NCBI RefSeq assembly: GCF_002250705.1
Contig: NZ_NMVP01000035.1
Span: 62,001 to 126,000, forward strand
Reading direction: 5' to 3'
DNA from: Enemella evansiae
GTDB lineage: Bacteria > Actinomycetota > Actinomycetes > Propionibacteriales > Propionibacteriaceae
Length of the DNA stretch: 64,000 bases
The position numbers were made by a program, and so were the translations under genes. Shown piece by piece: positions 1 through 9,092 of the stretch. The first letter of the stretch is position 1. Every line of letters begins with the position of its first letter. The notes beneath the pieces were generated by a model. It saw only the letters and a program-made list of their open reading frames with translations, did no database searches and was not told the origin of the DNA.

Positions 1-533
1 GCGCCTCGACCTGGCTGCCCAGTTATCTGATCAACGAACGCGGCCTGTCCAGCCGCACGGTCGGGGTGTTCATGACCGTGCTCAACCTCGGCATGTTCCT
101 CGGCTACTTCGCCTTCGGCTGGCTCGCCGACCGGATCGGCAAGCGGAACGCGCTGGTGCTGTCGTTCTTCGGCACCGGGGTGCTGATGCCGCTCTACGGG
201 CTGGCCACCAACCAGACCATGCTGCTCTGGCTGGGGCCGGCGTACGCCTTCTTCATGACCTTCTCCGGCTTGTTCGGCTCCTATCTCGGCGAGGTCTATC
301 CCACCGAGTTCCGGACCACCGGAGCCAACTTCTGCTTCAACGTCGGCCGCGGTGTCTCCGCGTTCGCCCCGGTCGCGATCGGCTCCTTCGCCGCCAGCCA
401 GGGCCTCTCGTCCGGACTGATCCTCAGCGGTGGCCTGTTCCTGGCCGCCGGTGTGGTGATGATCTTCCTGCCCCGTACCGAACGGGCCGCCCGCGTCCAC
501 ACCGCCCCCAGCGCCGAGGAGAGCCATGCGTGA
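1..533 (+). CDS. MFS transporter, C-terminal part (5' end outside window)
   Basis: The reading frame is open from the left edge, so only the C-terminal ~177 residues are present. At least four hydrophobic segments alternate with short charged loops; the loop ADRIGKRNAL after a transmembrane segment is the typical MFS cytoplasmic motif, and GEVYPTEFRTTG is the motif seen after TM10 in the sugar/aromatic-acid transporter group. The stop overlaps the start of the next gene by 8 bases, so the two are co-transcribed. With a cyclase-family hydrolase and an FAH-family enzyme downstream, it probably imports an organic or aromatic acid for catabolism; the substrate cannot be told from sequence. Confidence 0.85.
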   Translation, partial: ASTWLPSYLINERGLSSRTVGVFMTVLNLGMFLGYFAFGWLADRIGKRNALVLSFFGTGVLMPLYGLATNQTMLLWLGPAYAFFMTFSGLFGSYLGEVYPTEFRTTGANFCFNVGRGVSAFAPVAIGSFAASQGLSSGLILSGGLFLAAGVVMIFLPRTERAARVHTAPSAEESHA

Positions 534-1305
534 GTTCGTCGACCTGTCCGTCCCGCTGATGAGCGGGATCCGCTCCGATCCGCCCGGTCACGAACCGGAG
601 ATCGCCTACCTCGATCATCAGCAGACCGCCGATGACATGCTGCAGTTCTTCCCCGGGGCGACCCGCGAGGACCTGCCGGACGGGGAGGGCTGGGCGATCG
701 AGCGGATCCAGCTGACCACCCACAACGGCACCCATCTGGACGCGCCCTACCACTACGCCTCCACGATGGACGGCGGCAAGCGGGCGATCACCATCGACGA
801 GGTGCCGCTGGAATGGTGCTTCGGGCCCGGCGTGAAGCTGGACTTCCGGCATTTCGACGACGGCTACGTGGTCACCGCCGCCGACGTGGCCGCCGAGCTG
901 GATCGGATCGGACACCAGCTCGTACCCGGCGACATCGTGCTGGTGAACACCTCCGCCGGCGAGCGCTACGGCGAGGATGACTACGTCTCGAAGGGCTGCG
1001 GGATGGGCCGGGAGGCCACCCTGTATCTGCTGGAGCGTGGGGTGCACGTCACCGGCACCGACGCCTGGAGCTGGGACGCCCCGTTCGTCTACACCGCCCA
1101 GCGGTACGCCGCCGAGCACGACCCGTCGATCATCTGGGAGGGCCACCGGGCCGGCCGGGAGCACGGCTACTGCCACATCGAAAAGCTGCACAACCTCGAG
1201 TCGCTGCCGGCCGACGGATTCCTGGTCTCCTGTTTCCCGGTGAAGATCCACCGGGCCTCGGCCGGCTGGGCCCGGGTGGTCGCGATCTTCGAGGGGGAGC
1301 GCTGA
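526..1305 (+). CDS. Cyclase family protein (kynurenine formamidase-like metal hydrolase)
   Basis: A 259-residue protein with the cyclase-family metal motif HNGTHLDAPYHY near residue 66, matching HxGTHxDxPxH, plus a later SAGERYGEDDYVSKGCG segment near the active site. Members of this family (PF04199) are metal-dependent hydrolases of amides or lactones, including bacterial kynurenine formamidase and isatin hydrolase. It is translationally coupled to the MFS gene (8-base overlap) and to the FAH-family gene (the two share one base, TGATG). The operon therefore looks like uptake followed by two hydrolytic steps on a cyclic or amide-containing acid. The exact substrate is not determined. Confidence 0.85.
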   Translation: MREFVDLSVPLMSGIRSDPPGHEPEIAYLDHQQTADDMLQFFPGATREDLPDGEGWAIERIQLTTHNGTHLDAPYHYASTMDGGKRAITIDEVPLEWCFGPGVKLDFRHFDDGYVVTAADVAAELDRIGHQLVPGDIVLVNTSAGERYGEDDYVSKGCGMGREATLYLLERGVHVTGTDAWSWDAPFVYTAQRYAAEHDPSIIWEGHRAGREHGYCHIEKLHNLESLPADGFLVSCFPVKIHRASAGWARVVAIFEGER

Positions 1306-2252
1306 TGCGGGTCTTCCGGATCGACCACGGTGGTGGCGCGCGGGTCGGGGTCGCCGATGCTGCCGACGCGGCGGAGGGGGAACTGCTGGCGGCCGGCAGC
1401 GACCCGCTCCGGGTGCTCACCGACCGGGCGTACGCCGAGGCCCACCGGAGCGGGGAACGGGTGCCGCTGACCGGGCCGCTGCTGCCCCCGGTGGCGGCGA
1501 CCTGCGTGCGGGACTTCATCACCTTCGAGCAGCACACCGCCGGCTCGTTGAAGAGCGTCACCGGTGCGGCCGAGGTGCCGCCGATCTGGTACCAGATCCC
1601 GGGCTTCTACTTCACCAATCCGCACGCGATCATCGGCAGCGGTGCCGAGGTGCCGATGCCACCGGGGTCGGAGCTGCTCGACTTCGAGTGCGAGGTGGGC
1701 ATCGTGATCGGCCGCGACGGCTACAACCTCTCGGTCGAGCAGGCCGCCGAACACATCGCCGGGTTGACGATCTTCAACGACTGGTCGGCCCGCGACCTGC
1801 AGCGCCGGGAGATGCAGCTCGGTCTCGGGCCGGCCAAGGGCAAGGACACCGCGACCACCCTCGGCCCGGTGCTGGTCTCGGTCGACGAGCTCGCCGATGC
1901 CGCGGCGGATGGCTTCTGGGATCTGCGGATGACCGCGCGGGTGAACGGCACCGAGATCGGTGGCGACAGCCTGGCGAACATGGCCTGGAGCTTCGCCGAG
2001 CTGATCGCGTACGCCTCCCGCGGGACTTGGGTGCGCCGCGGTGACGTGATCGGCTCGGGCACCTGCGGTGGCGGCTGCCTGGCCGAGCTGTGGGGCTGGC
2101 GGGGGACGACCGATCCGCCGCCGCTGGCGGTCGGCGATGTGGTCGAGCTGAGCGTGGAGGGGATCGGCACGATCAGCAACCGGGTCGTCGCCGGCCCGGA
2201 GTCGCATCCGATACCCGAGGCTCGCCGCCGGTCCTGGTCGGCGCCGAGTTGA
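1305..2252 (+). CDS. Fumarylacetoacetate hydrolase family protein
   Basis: 315 residues. The C-terminal two-thirds has the FAH fold signature: LLDFECEVGIVIG with the metal-binding acidic residues, FNDWSARDLQRREMQLGLGPAKGKD, and a late GDVIGSGTCGGGCL loop. FAH enzymes cleave C-C bonds of acylpyruvates or act as hydratases and decarboxylases in aromatic meta-cleavage pathways. The N-terminal ~90 residues form the usual less conserved lead domain. Its start shares one base with the preceding stop, so it is the last gene of the catabolic operon. About 70 bases separate it from pcrA. Confidence 0.88.
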   Translation: MRVFRIDHGGGARVGVADAADAAEGELLAAGSDPLRVLTDRAYAEAHRSGERVPLTGPLLPPVAATCVRDFITFEQHTAGSLKSVTGAAEVPPIWYQIPGFYFTNPHAIIGSGAEVPMPPGSELLDFECEVGIVIGRDGYNLSVEQAAEHIAGLTIFNDWSARDLQRREMQLGLGPAKGKDTATTLGPVLVSVDELADAAADGFWDLRMTARVNGTEIGGDSLANMAWSFAELIAYASRGTWVRRGDVIGSGTCGGGCLAELWGWRGTTDPPPLAVGDVVELSVEGIGTISNRVVAGPESHPIPEARRRSWSAPS

Positions 2253-2304
2253 GCGGCACCGGCTGATCCGCGGGTTGGATGCCGGTGCTGTCGGCTCGGG
2301 CACG

Positions 2305-2310
2305 TAGGCT
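2305..2310 (+). promoter_or_regulatory. Putative -10 element for pcrA
   Basis: TAGGCT lies 10 bases before the chosen ATG at 2321, so the transcript would start within a few bases of the start codon. It is one of a series of similar elements in this window; no clear -35 was found. Confidence 0.35.
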
Positions 2311-2320
2311 GCCGGGTGAG

Positions 2321-4807
2321 ATGAACGCGTCCGAGATCGAGTCCCTGTTCCCGCAGCTACCGGCTGATCCACAGCAGCAGTCCGAGGCCCCCGCGTCGGT
2401 CGCCGAGGGCGGTGAGAAGCGCCGCCGAGGCGTACCCAGGGCCGAGCGTGAGGCCACCCTGCTGGAGGGGCTGAACGAGCCCCAACGGGCCGCTGTGCTG
2501 CACACCGGCGCCCCGGTGCTGGTGGTCGCCGGCGCCGGCTCCGGCAAGACCCGGGTGCTGACCCGCCGGATCGCGTACCTGGTCTCGATCCGCGACGTCC
2601 ATCCCGGCTCGATCCTGGCGATCACCTTCACCAACAAGGCCGCCGCCGAGATGCGGCACCGGGTCAGCGAGATCGTCGGCAACCGGGCCAAGCTGATGTG
2701 GGTCTCCACCTTCCACTCGGCCTGCGTCCGGATCCTGCGCGCCGAGATCGGCCGCTTCGGCTACCAGCGGCAGTTCTCGATCTACGACGACACCGACGCC
2801 AAGCGGCTGGTGCAGCTGGTCTGCAACGACCTGGAGCTCGATCCCAAGCGGTTCCCGGTGCGGACGGTGATGAACTGGATCTCCGACTGCAAGAACGATC
2901 TGGTCGACTTCGAATCCACCGCCTCCCGGGTGAACACCGTCGACGACCAGTCGATGGCCGAGGCGTACGCCGAGTACCAGCGCCGGCTGAAGGCCGCCAA
3001 CGCCGTCGACTTCGACGACCTGATCATGCTCACGGTGCATCTGCTGCAGGCCTTTCCGGAGGTACGCGAGCAGTACCGGCGGCGCTTTCGGCACGTGCTG
3101 GTCGATGAGTACCAGGACACCAACCATGCCCAGTACGCCCTGATCCGCGAGCTCTGCGGGGAGTCCGCCGGGTTCGAGATCGAGGGCCAGGAGGGCCACG
3201 AGATCGACCCGCCGGAGCTGATGGTGGTCGGCGACTCCGACCAGTCCATCTACGCCTTCCGCGGTGCCACGATCCGCAACATCCTGGACTTCGAGATCGA
3301 TTTCCCCGGTGCCGAGACGATCCTGCTGGAGCAGAACTACCGCTCCACCCAGACCGTGCTCAGCGCCGCCAACGCGGTGATCTCGCACAACCCGAACCGG
3401 CCGGCGAAGAACCTGTGGTCCGAGGCCGGCGACGGCGATCGGATCGTCGGCTACGTCGCCGACAGTGAGCACGACGAGGCCACCTTCATCGCCTCCGAGA
3501 TCGACAAGCTCGCCGACGCCGGCGTCTCCCGCTACGGCGACACCGCGGTGTTCTACCGCACCAACAACCAGTCCCGGGCACTGGAGGAGGTGTTCATCCG
3601 CGTCGGCCTGCCCTACCGGGTCGTCGGCGGCGTACGTTTCTATGAGCGCAAGGAGATCCGTGATGCGATCTCCTATCTGCGGGCGATCGCGAACCGCGCC
3701 GACGACGTGTCGGTACGCCGGATCCTGAACGTGCCGAAGCGGGGCATCGGGGACCGGGCCGAGGCGACCATCGAGGCCCTCGCGCAGCGCGAGCGGATCC
3801 CGTTCGCCGACGCCCTGCGGCGCTACGACGAGACGCCGCTGGCGACCCGCTCGGCCAACCAGATCGCGAGCTTCGTCGAGCTGATGGACGAGCACGAGAA
3901 GCTGGTCGCCGAGGGCCGGCCCGCCAACGAGGTGCTCGCCTCGATCCTGGAACGCTCCGGCTATCTGGCCGAGCTGCAGGCCTCGGAGGACCCACAGGCC
4001 GAAACCCGGTTGGAGAACCTGGCCGAGCTGCTGTCGGTGGCCGAGGAGTTCGTCCGCAGCGCCGCCACCGTCGACCTGGCGCCGGAGACCGGGGCCGCCG
4101 ACCGCGGCGACGAACTGCTCGGGGCGCCCGAACCGGACCCGTCGCTGCCGGCCTTCCTGGAGCGGATCGCGCTGGTCGCCGACTCCGACCAGATCCCCGA
4201 CTCACCCGATGCCGAGCATGCCGGCACGGTCACCCTGATGACCCTGCACACCGCGAAGGGGCTGGAGTTCGACACCGTCTTCCTGACCGGTGTCGAGGAC
4301 GGGGTGTTCCCGCACCAGCGCGCCCTCGGCGACAGCAAGGAGCTGGAGGAGGAACGCCGGCTCGCCTACGTCGGCATCACCCGGGCCCGCAAGCGGCTCC
4401 ACCTCTCCCGGGCGATGACGCGGACCGTCTGGGGCGCGCCCCAGCAGAATCCGCCGAGTCGATTCCTGGAGGAGATTCCCGCACACCTGCTCGACTGGCG
4501 CCGGCTGCCGTCGGCGGTGACCAGCTGGCGGAACACCTCGGCCACCTCGCAGTGGCAGGGGCGCCGTCGGGACCGGGCCGGTTCCGGTGCCTCGGTGGGC
4601 GGTTTCGCGCAGCGGGTGGAGTCCACCCGCCGGCCCAAGGAGGTCGGCAACTTCGCGGTCGGCGACAAGGTGCTGCACGACAGCTTCGGGCTGGGCACGG
4701 TGATCGCCAGCACCGGCAGCGGCGATGGGGTACGCATCGATGTCGACTTCGGCTCGGCCGGGTTGAAGCGGTTGGCGCCACGGTTCGCCCCGCTCGAGAA
4801 GCTCTGA
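2321..4807 (+). CDS. pcrA: ATP-dependent DNA helicase PcrA/UvrD1
   Basis: 828 residues from ATG 2321; an upstream in-frame ATG at 2279 is less likely because a -10-like TAGGCT lies between. It carries all superfamily 1A helicase motifs: LNEPQRAAV (Q motif), Walker A AGAGSGKT, TFTNKAAAEM (Ia), DEYQDTN (II), GDSDQSIYAFRGA (III), LEQNYRST (IV), VTLMTLHTAKGLEF (V) and YVGITRARKRL (VI). The C-terminal ~50 residues (VGDKVLHDSFGLGTVIAS) form the Tudor-like domain that contacts RNA polymerase in PcrA and mycobacterial UvrD1. It acts in nucleotide excision repair and removal of protein roadblocks. Its place next to an M23 peptidase and sucCD matches mycobacterial gene order. Confidence 0.96.
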   Translation: MNASEIESLFPQLPADPQQQSEAPASVAEGGEKRRRGVPRAEREATLLEGLNEPQRAAVLHTGAPVLVVAGAGSGKTRVLTRRIAYLVSIRDVHPGSILAITFTNKAAAEMRHRVSEIVGNRAKLMWVSTFHSACVRILRAEIGRFGYQRQFSIYDDTDAKRLVQLVCNDLELDPKRFPVRTVMNWISDCKNDLVDFESTASRVNTVDDQSMAEAYAEYQRRLKAANAVDFDDLIMLTVHLLQAFPEVREQYRRRFRHVLVDEYQDTNHAQYALIRELCGESAGFEIEGQEGHEIDPPELMVVGDSDQSIYAFRGATIRNILDFEIDFPGAETILLEQNYRSTQTVLSAANAVISHNPNRPAKNLWSEAGDGDRIVGYVADSEHDEATFIASEIDKLADAGVSRYGDTAVFYRTNNQSRALEEVFIRVGLPYRVVGGVRFYERKEIRDAISYLRAIANRADDVSVRRILNVPKRGIGDRAEATIEALAQRERIPFADALRRYDETPLATRSANQIASFVELMDEHEKLVAEGRPANEVLASILERSGYLAELQASEDPQAETRLENLAELLSVAEEFVRSAATVDLAPETGAADRGDELLGAPEPDPSLPAFLERIALVADSDQIPDSPDAEHAGTVTLMTLHTAKGLEFDTVFLTGVEDGVFPHQRALGDSKELEEERRLAYVGITRARKRLHLSRAMTRTVWGAPQQNPPSRFLEEIPAHLLDWRRLPSAVTSWRNTSATSQWQGRRRDRAGSGASVGGFAQRVESTRRPKEVGNFAVGDKVLHDSFGLGTVIASTGSGDGVRIDVDFGSAGLKRLAPRFAPLEKL

Positions 4808-4922
4808 CCCGGAACCGCGATCCATCGAACTCTGGGTGCATCCATCGCGTGCTGCAGGGCTCGCTGGATGGCACGAAGGATCGATGGATCGCCGGCCCCG
4901 CGCGTACGCCGCCCAGCCGCGC

Positions 4923-5651
4923 TCAGCCGCGGGCCAATTGCAGCGAGAACTCGATCTGTCCGGCCGGTTCCACCTTCACGAAACCGAGATCAGGTGGTGT
5001 GACGCCGAAGTCGGTGAAGGTGATCGGGGCGGTTCCCGCGACCTGGACCCGGCCGTCGGCGTGCGCGGCCTGCAGCTCGAGGGTGACCGGGCGGGTGACC
5101 CCGTGGATCGTCAGCTCACCGGGCACCTGGACCCGGCTCGTCCCGCCGCTGGTCATCGCCGCCACGTCGACCGGGGTGGTGCTGGCGAAGGTGGCCTGCG
5201 GGAACCGGTCGGTCTGCAGCGCGGTGGAGCGGAAATAGTTGTCGCGGCGCGAGGAGTCGGTGCTGATCGAGGCCATGTCGACGGTGATCCGCGCCGAGGT
5301 CAGCTGGGTCCGGTCGACCTGGACCTCGGCGGTCACCTGCTCGGTACGCCCGGTGACGGTGACATCGGCACCGTTGAGCACCTCATCGACCCGGTAGCCG
5401 GCGTACGAACCAGGCTGGGCGGTCCAGCGACCCGACAGCGCCTCCACCGAGGCCGGGGTACCGGTCGCCGCATCGGGCGCGACGGTGGGGGAGGCCAGCG
5501 AGACCGCCGGGGCGGCCTCGGCGTTGCTGTTCTCGGACGCGGCATAGATGCGCGGGCCGATGATCGCCGCGAGGAGCAGCACCACCAGCAACGGCAGCCC
5601 GATCAACAGGGCGGTCCGTGATCGGCGTCGGTTCGGGTTGGACTCGGACAT
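4923..5651 (-). CDS. YceI family protein, membrane-anchored
   Basis: 242 residues with a basic N-terminus (NRRRSRT), one transmembrane segment at about 14-32, a short Ala-rich linker, then a YceI domain from about residue 68. YceI features include WTAQPGSYAGYRVDE, the SARITVDMASISTDSSRRD strand pair, LTIHGVTRPVTL and the closing FTDFGVTPPDLGFVKVEPAGQIEFSLQL. YceI folds are lipocalin-like barrels that bind isoprenoid lipids, so an extracytoplasmic lipid or quinone carrier is likely. GGAGG sits 8 bases upstream of the ATG. It is convergent with pcrA and follows the M23 gene on the same strand, separated from it by a strong hairpin. Confidence 0.9.
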   Translation of the reverse strand: MSESNPNRRRSRTALLIGLPLLVVLLLAAIIGPRIYAASENSNAEAAPAVSLASPTVAPDAATGTPASVEALSGRWTAQPGSYAGYRVDEVLNGADVTVTGRTEQVTAEVQVDRTQLTSARITVDMASISTDSSRRDNYFRSTALQTDRFPQATFASTTPVDVAAMTSGGTSRVQVPGELTIHGVTRPVTLELQAAHADGRVQVAGTAPITFTDFGVTPPDLGFVKVEPAGQIEFSLQLARG

Positions 5652-5737
5652 CGGCGCTACCTCCGCGGCGGAAATGGGTCAGGCGTTCAGAAAGTTGAAC
5701 GCTCAAGTTCCACCGCGAGTTCCGCCGGCAACGCAGC

Positions 5738-5769
5738 GGGCCCGGAACTCCGCGAAGAGTTCCGGGCCC
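5738..5769 (-). terminator. Perfect 13-bp hairpin after the M23 peptidase gene
   Basis: GGGCCCGGAACTC (5738-5750) pairs perfectly with 5757-5769 around a six-base loop. It starts 25 bases beyond the peptidase stop and ends before the YceI gene. There is no T tract, as is common for actinobacterial terminators. Confidence 0.8.
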
Positions 5770-5794
5770 GTGCTGGGTCCCCGTGGACCGAGGC

Positions 5795-6955
5795 TCAGAG
5801 GCGTACGCCGAGGCGCAGCATCCAGCTGTAGGGGTCGTCGGTCACGTACGGGTTGCCGACGACACCGCCTGGGTAGTGCTCGAAGTGCAGGTGCGGGCCG
5901 AAGGTGCGCCCGGTCATGCCGACCGCGCCGATCTGCTGACCGGCCTGGACCATCTGGCCCGGCCGGACCAGGCTGGTGGACATGTGCGCGTAGAGGGTCG
6001 CGGAGCCGTCGGCGTGCTTGATCACCACGTGGGTGCCGGCCCAGCCGCCACCGTTCGGGGCGAGCACGACGCCACCGGAGGCGGCGCGGATCGGCGTACC
6101 GATCGGGGCGGGCAGGTCCTGACCGGTGTGGTAGCGCGACCAGGAGCCGACGGCACCCCAGCGGGCTCCGAGGGTGTAGCCGGAGGCGATCGGCTTGGCG
6201 CCGCCGCCACCGCTGACGCCGGCATCGCCGCCGCCCACCTGCGGTGCCGGGGCCGGGGCGGCAGCCGGAGCCGGCGCCTCGAGGCTGCCCGCGCCGGTGC
6301 CGGAAGCGGCATTCGCCGACGCGGCGTCGGCCTCCTGCTTCTTCTTCAGCGCCTCTTCGGCCTTTTTCTTCTCCTCGGCCAGTCGGGCCTGCTCACGCTT
6401 GGTGGCCTGCTGGTTGTTCACCAGATTGGTGGAACGGGCATCGGCGATCGCGTTGCCGGAGGCCTCACTGGCCTGCTCGCCGGTGGCGACCAGCTGGTCG
6501 CCACGCTCCTTGGCCTTCTGATCGGCGACCGCGCCGTCGATGGCCGCGCGGACCGCGTTGCGGGAGGTGCCGTCGGCCTGGCGGGCGAAGACGTCGAGCG
6601 CGCCGTCGACGGACTCGTCGTTCTGCTGGGTGTTGGGCTTCGGGTCGTTGACCGCGGCCGGCTGCTGCTGCTGGGCGGCGACCGGGGCCGGCTGGGCCTG
6701 GGTCTGATCCTGACCGGTGGCGGCGGTGGCGCTGGTGGCGGTCTCGACGGCCTGCGCGGACGAGGTCATGGCGACCGATCCGGCCACTGCGAGGCCGAGC
6801 GCGGAGATCGCGAGGGCGGCGAGGCCGTGTGTGACGAGGCCCCGGATGGAGAGGTCCTCATCGATCGTCGAGCGGTTGGCTGCGAGTGCGTCCTCTTGGG
6901 ACTCGACACCCAGTGCCCGACGGGCCTTGGCCCTGCGGAACGAGCGTTGTGACAC
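5795..6955 (-). CDS. M23 family metallopeptidase (secreted LytM-type)
   Basis: 386 residues from the GTG at 6955, which has AGGAG 8 bases upstream; the longer frame to 7081 would read through a promoter. The N-terminal region is cytoplasmic and basic, followed by a hydrophobic export segment ending in SSAQA. A Gln/Ala-rich region and a coiled coil (REQARLAEEKKKAEEALKKK) follow, and the C-terminus is a LytM domain with zinc ligands in HTGQDLPAP and HLHFEHYPGG and the catalytic YAHMST histidine. Such enzymes cut peptidoglycan cross-bridges or, if inactive, regulate amidases. It equals the mycobacterial peptidase gene lying between uvrD1 and sucC. Confidence 0.93.
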   Translation of the reverse strand: MSQRSFRRAKARRALGVESQEDALAANRSTIDEDLSIRGLVTHGLAALAISALGLAVAGSVAMTSSAQAVETATSATAATGQDQTQAQPAPVAAQQQQPAAVNDPKPNTQQNDESVDGALDVFARQADGTSRNAVRAAIDGAVADQKAKERGDQLVATGEQASEASGNAIADARSTNLVNNQQATKREQARLAEEKKKAEEALKKKQEADAASANAASGTGAGSLEAPAPAAAPAPAPQVGGGDAGVSGGGGAKPIASGYTLGARWGAVGSWSRYHTGQDLPAPIGTPIRAASGGVVLAPNGGGWAGTHVVIKHADGSATLYAHMSTSLVRPGQMVQAGQQIGAVGMTGRTFGPHLHFEHYPGGVVGNPYVTDDPYSWMLRLGVRL

Positions 6956-7015
6956 CGTGTGAACTCCTAGACACCCAGACTTGGTCTGACGCCCAGGGTG
7001 ATGGACGCCTTCACG

Positions 7016-7044
7016 AACATAACGGATGGATAACCGGTCCTCAA
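7016..7044 (-). promoter_or_regulatory. Candidate sigma-70 promoter of the M23 peptidase gene
   Basis: On the minus strand TTGAGG (7039-7044) and TATGTT (7016-7021) are separated by 17 bases, a good match to the vegetative consensus. It lies about 60 bases upstream of the GTG at 6955 and gives a short 5' leader holding the AGGAG ribosome site. Confidence 0.55.
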
Positions 7045-7219
7045 CCTGAAGTTGGGAATTTTCCTTAAGAAATCTCAGCAACTCCCGGTCTGACTGGGGT
7101 CATCGGGGCCCTTTGTGAGCAAGGTCACTCAGGAAACCCCCTAATGGTCCTCAGTGAAACCGCTCGGTAGGGAACCCCTCCGATGATCCTTGTGATGGTA
7201 GCTCGGCGACCCTGATGAG

Positions 7220-7225
7220 TACGCT
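7220..7225 (+). promoter_or_regulatory. -10-like element directly before the B12-subunit start
   Basis: TACGCT ends six bases before the GTG at 7232. With initiation about 6-7 bases after a -10 box the mRNA would begin at or next to the start codon, consistent with leaderless translation. No Shine-Dalgarno sequence is visible. Confidence 0.45.
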
Positions 7226-7231
7226 GAGCGG

Positions 7232-7642
7232 GTGGATAACAACGCCCCGATCCGAGTGGTCGTCGCCAAGCCCGGACTGGATGGGCACGACCGTGGCGCC
7301 AAGGTTGTCGCCCGCGCCCTGCGTGATGCCGGCATGGAGGTGATCTACACCGGGCTGCACCAGACCCCGGAGCAGATCGTCCAGACCGCCATCGCGGAGG
7401 ACGCCGACGCGATCGGCATGTCGGTGCTCTCCGGAGCGCACATGACCCTGTTCGCCAAGGTGCTCGAACTGCTCAAGGCCGAGGACGCCGACGACATCGT
7501 CGTCTTCGGCGGCGGCATCATCCCCGAGGACGATCGGGAACCGCTCGCCGCGCTCGGCGTCGCCCAGGTGTTCACCCCCGGTGCGACGATGGCCGACATC
7601 GTCGAGTGGGTGCGCGCCAACGTGCGCCGCGCCGCCGTCTGA
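7232..7642 (+). CDS. Cobalamin-binding subunit of acyl-CoA (methylmalonyl-CoA) mutase
   Basis: 136 residues that make up a complete free-standing B12-binding domain. The cobalt-ligating DxHxxG motif is [12 protein letters not shown] at residues 13-24, followed by SVLSGAH (about 67-73) and [11 protein letters not shown], the nucleotide-loop contacts. The sequence is close to the C-terminal B12 domain of methylmalonyl-CoA mutase, but there is no catalytic barrel in this gene. The matching catalytic-only subunit is encoded at 44060-45640 in the same window, so the two very probably form a heteromeric mutase. It stands alone here, between the divergent peptidase gene and sucC. Confidence 0.9.
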   Translation: MDNNAPIRVVVAKPGLDGHDRGAKVVARALRDAGMEVIYTGLHQTPEQIVQTAIAEDADAIGMSVLSGAHMTLFAKVLELLKAEDADDIVVFGGGIIPEDDREPLAALGVAQVFTPGATMADIVEWVRANVRRAAV

Positions 7643-7870
7643 TCCCGGCGTACGCCCGCACCCGCGTCGGCGTACCCGTTCCATGGGCCGGTATGCACCC
7701 GACCGCCTCGACCCACTAGGCTCCATCGCGGGTGCGCCACGACGAATCGGGCGGCATCGCCCGGGGTGACGCGCCCGGCCGGGTCGATCCGGCCTACCCA
7801 TTCCGCAGTTTGCGGGAGTGCACACCCCGTCGGGGAGACCCGGCGGACTGAAACCAAGGATGGAGCCGTC

Positions 7871-9076
7871 GTGGATCTCTACGAATACCAGGCGCGCGAC
7901 GTATTCGAGTCGCATGGCGTCCCGGTGCTTCGGGGCATCACTGTCACCACAGCAGAAGAGGCCGGCAAGGCCGCCGAGACCCTGGGTACGCCCGTCGTGG
8001 TCGTCAAGGCGCAGGTCAAGACCGGTGGCCGTGGCAAGGCCGGCGGCGTGAAGATCGCCAAGAGCCCCGCCGAGGCCGCGGAGAAGGCCGGCGAGATCCT
8101 GGGCATGGACATCAAGGGCCACACGGTCAACAAGGTGATGATCGCCGAGGGTGCGGACATCGCCGAGGAGTACTACTTCTCCATCCTGCTGGACCGCGCG
8201 AACCGCTCCTACCTGGCGATGGCCTCCAAGGAGGGTGGCGTCGAGATCGAGCAGCTCGCCGTCGAGCGCCCCGAGGCGCTGGCCCGCATCGAGATCGACC
8301 CGGTCAAGGGCCTGGACGAGGCCAAGGCCCGCGAGATCGCCGAGGCCGCCGGCTTCGACGCCGCCGACATCGACCAGCTGGTGACCGTGTTCACCAAGCT
8401 CTACGACGTCTACACCGGTGAGGACGCCACCCTGGTCGAGGTCAACCCGCTGGTGAAGACCGGTGAGGGGAAGATCATCGCCCTGGACGGCAAGGTCACC
8501 CTGGACGACAACGCCGAGTTCCGGCACCCCGAGCACGCGGAGCTGGACGACAAGTCCGCCACCGATCCGCTGGAGATCAAGGCCCAGGAGAAGGGCCTCA
8601 ACTACGTGAAGCTGGACGGTTCGGTCGGCATCATCGGCAACGGTGCCGGCCTGGTCATGTCCACCCTGGACGTGGTGGCGTACGCCGGCGAGGAGTTCGC
8701 CGGCCAGCCCAAGCCGGCCAACTTCCTCGACATCGGCGGCGGGGCGAACGCCGAGGTGATGGCCGGTGGCCTCGAGGTGATCCTCGGCGATGAGCAGGTG
8801 AAGTCGGTGTTCGTGAACGTGTTCGGCGGCATCACCGCCTGTGACGAGGTCGCCAACGGCATCGTGCAGGCCTTCAAGATCCTGTCCGCCGACGGCGTGG
8901 ACCCGAAACCGCTGGTGGTACGCCTGGACGGCAACAACGCCGAACTCGGCCGCCAGATCCTCGACGACGCCCAGCTGCCGAAGCTGGAGCGGGTCGACAC
9001 CATGGACGGCGCGGCCAAGCGGGCCGCCGAACTCGCGTCGGCCACAACTGCCCCGGCTGACGCCGACCGGAACTGA
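7871..9076 (+). CDS. sucC: Succinyl-CoA synthetase (ADP-forming) beta subunit
   Basis: 401 residues. The true start is the GTG at 7871 ([19 protein letters not shown]), with AAGGATGGAG just upstream; the longer open frame is not conserved. The N-terminal ATP-grasp domain has [16 protein letters not shown] and VEVNPLV, and the CoA-ligase domain has [12 protein letters not shown] and NFLDIGGGA. The enzyme makes ATP or GTP from succinyl-CoA in the citric acid cycle and works as an alpha2-beta2 complex with SucD, encoded 16 bases downstream. In a mutase-containing organism succinyl-CoA also links to methylmalonyl-CoA. A 228-base leader upstream holds no other gene. Confidence 0.97.
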   Translation: MDLYEYQARDVFESHGVPVLRGITVTTAEEAGKAAETLGTPVVVVKAQVKTGGRGKAGGVKIAKSPAEAAEKAGEILGMDIKGHTVNKVMIAEGADIAEEYYFSILLDRANRSYLAMASKEGGVEIEQLAVERPEALARIEIDPVKGLDEAKAREIAEAAGFDAADIDQLVTVFTKLYDVYTGEDATLVEVNPLVKTGEGKIIALDGKVTLDDNAEFRHPEHAELDDKSATDPLEIKAQEKGLNYVKLDGSVGIIGNGAGLVMSTLDVVAYAGEEFAGQPKPANFLDIGGGANAEVMAGGLEVILGDEQVKSVFVNVFGGITACDEVANGIVQAFKILSADGVDPKPLVVRLDGNNAELGRQILDDAQLPKLERVDTMDGAAKRAAELASATTAPADADRN

Positions 9077-9092
9077 TAGGGGACGACGAACA

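Noticed and set aside
6956..7140. c-di-AMP (ydaO) riboswitch upstream of the M23 peptidase gene
   Set aside because: Such riboswitches are common before cell-wall hydrolases, but the conserved motifs were not found; a simple promoter explains the region.
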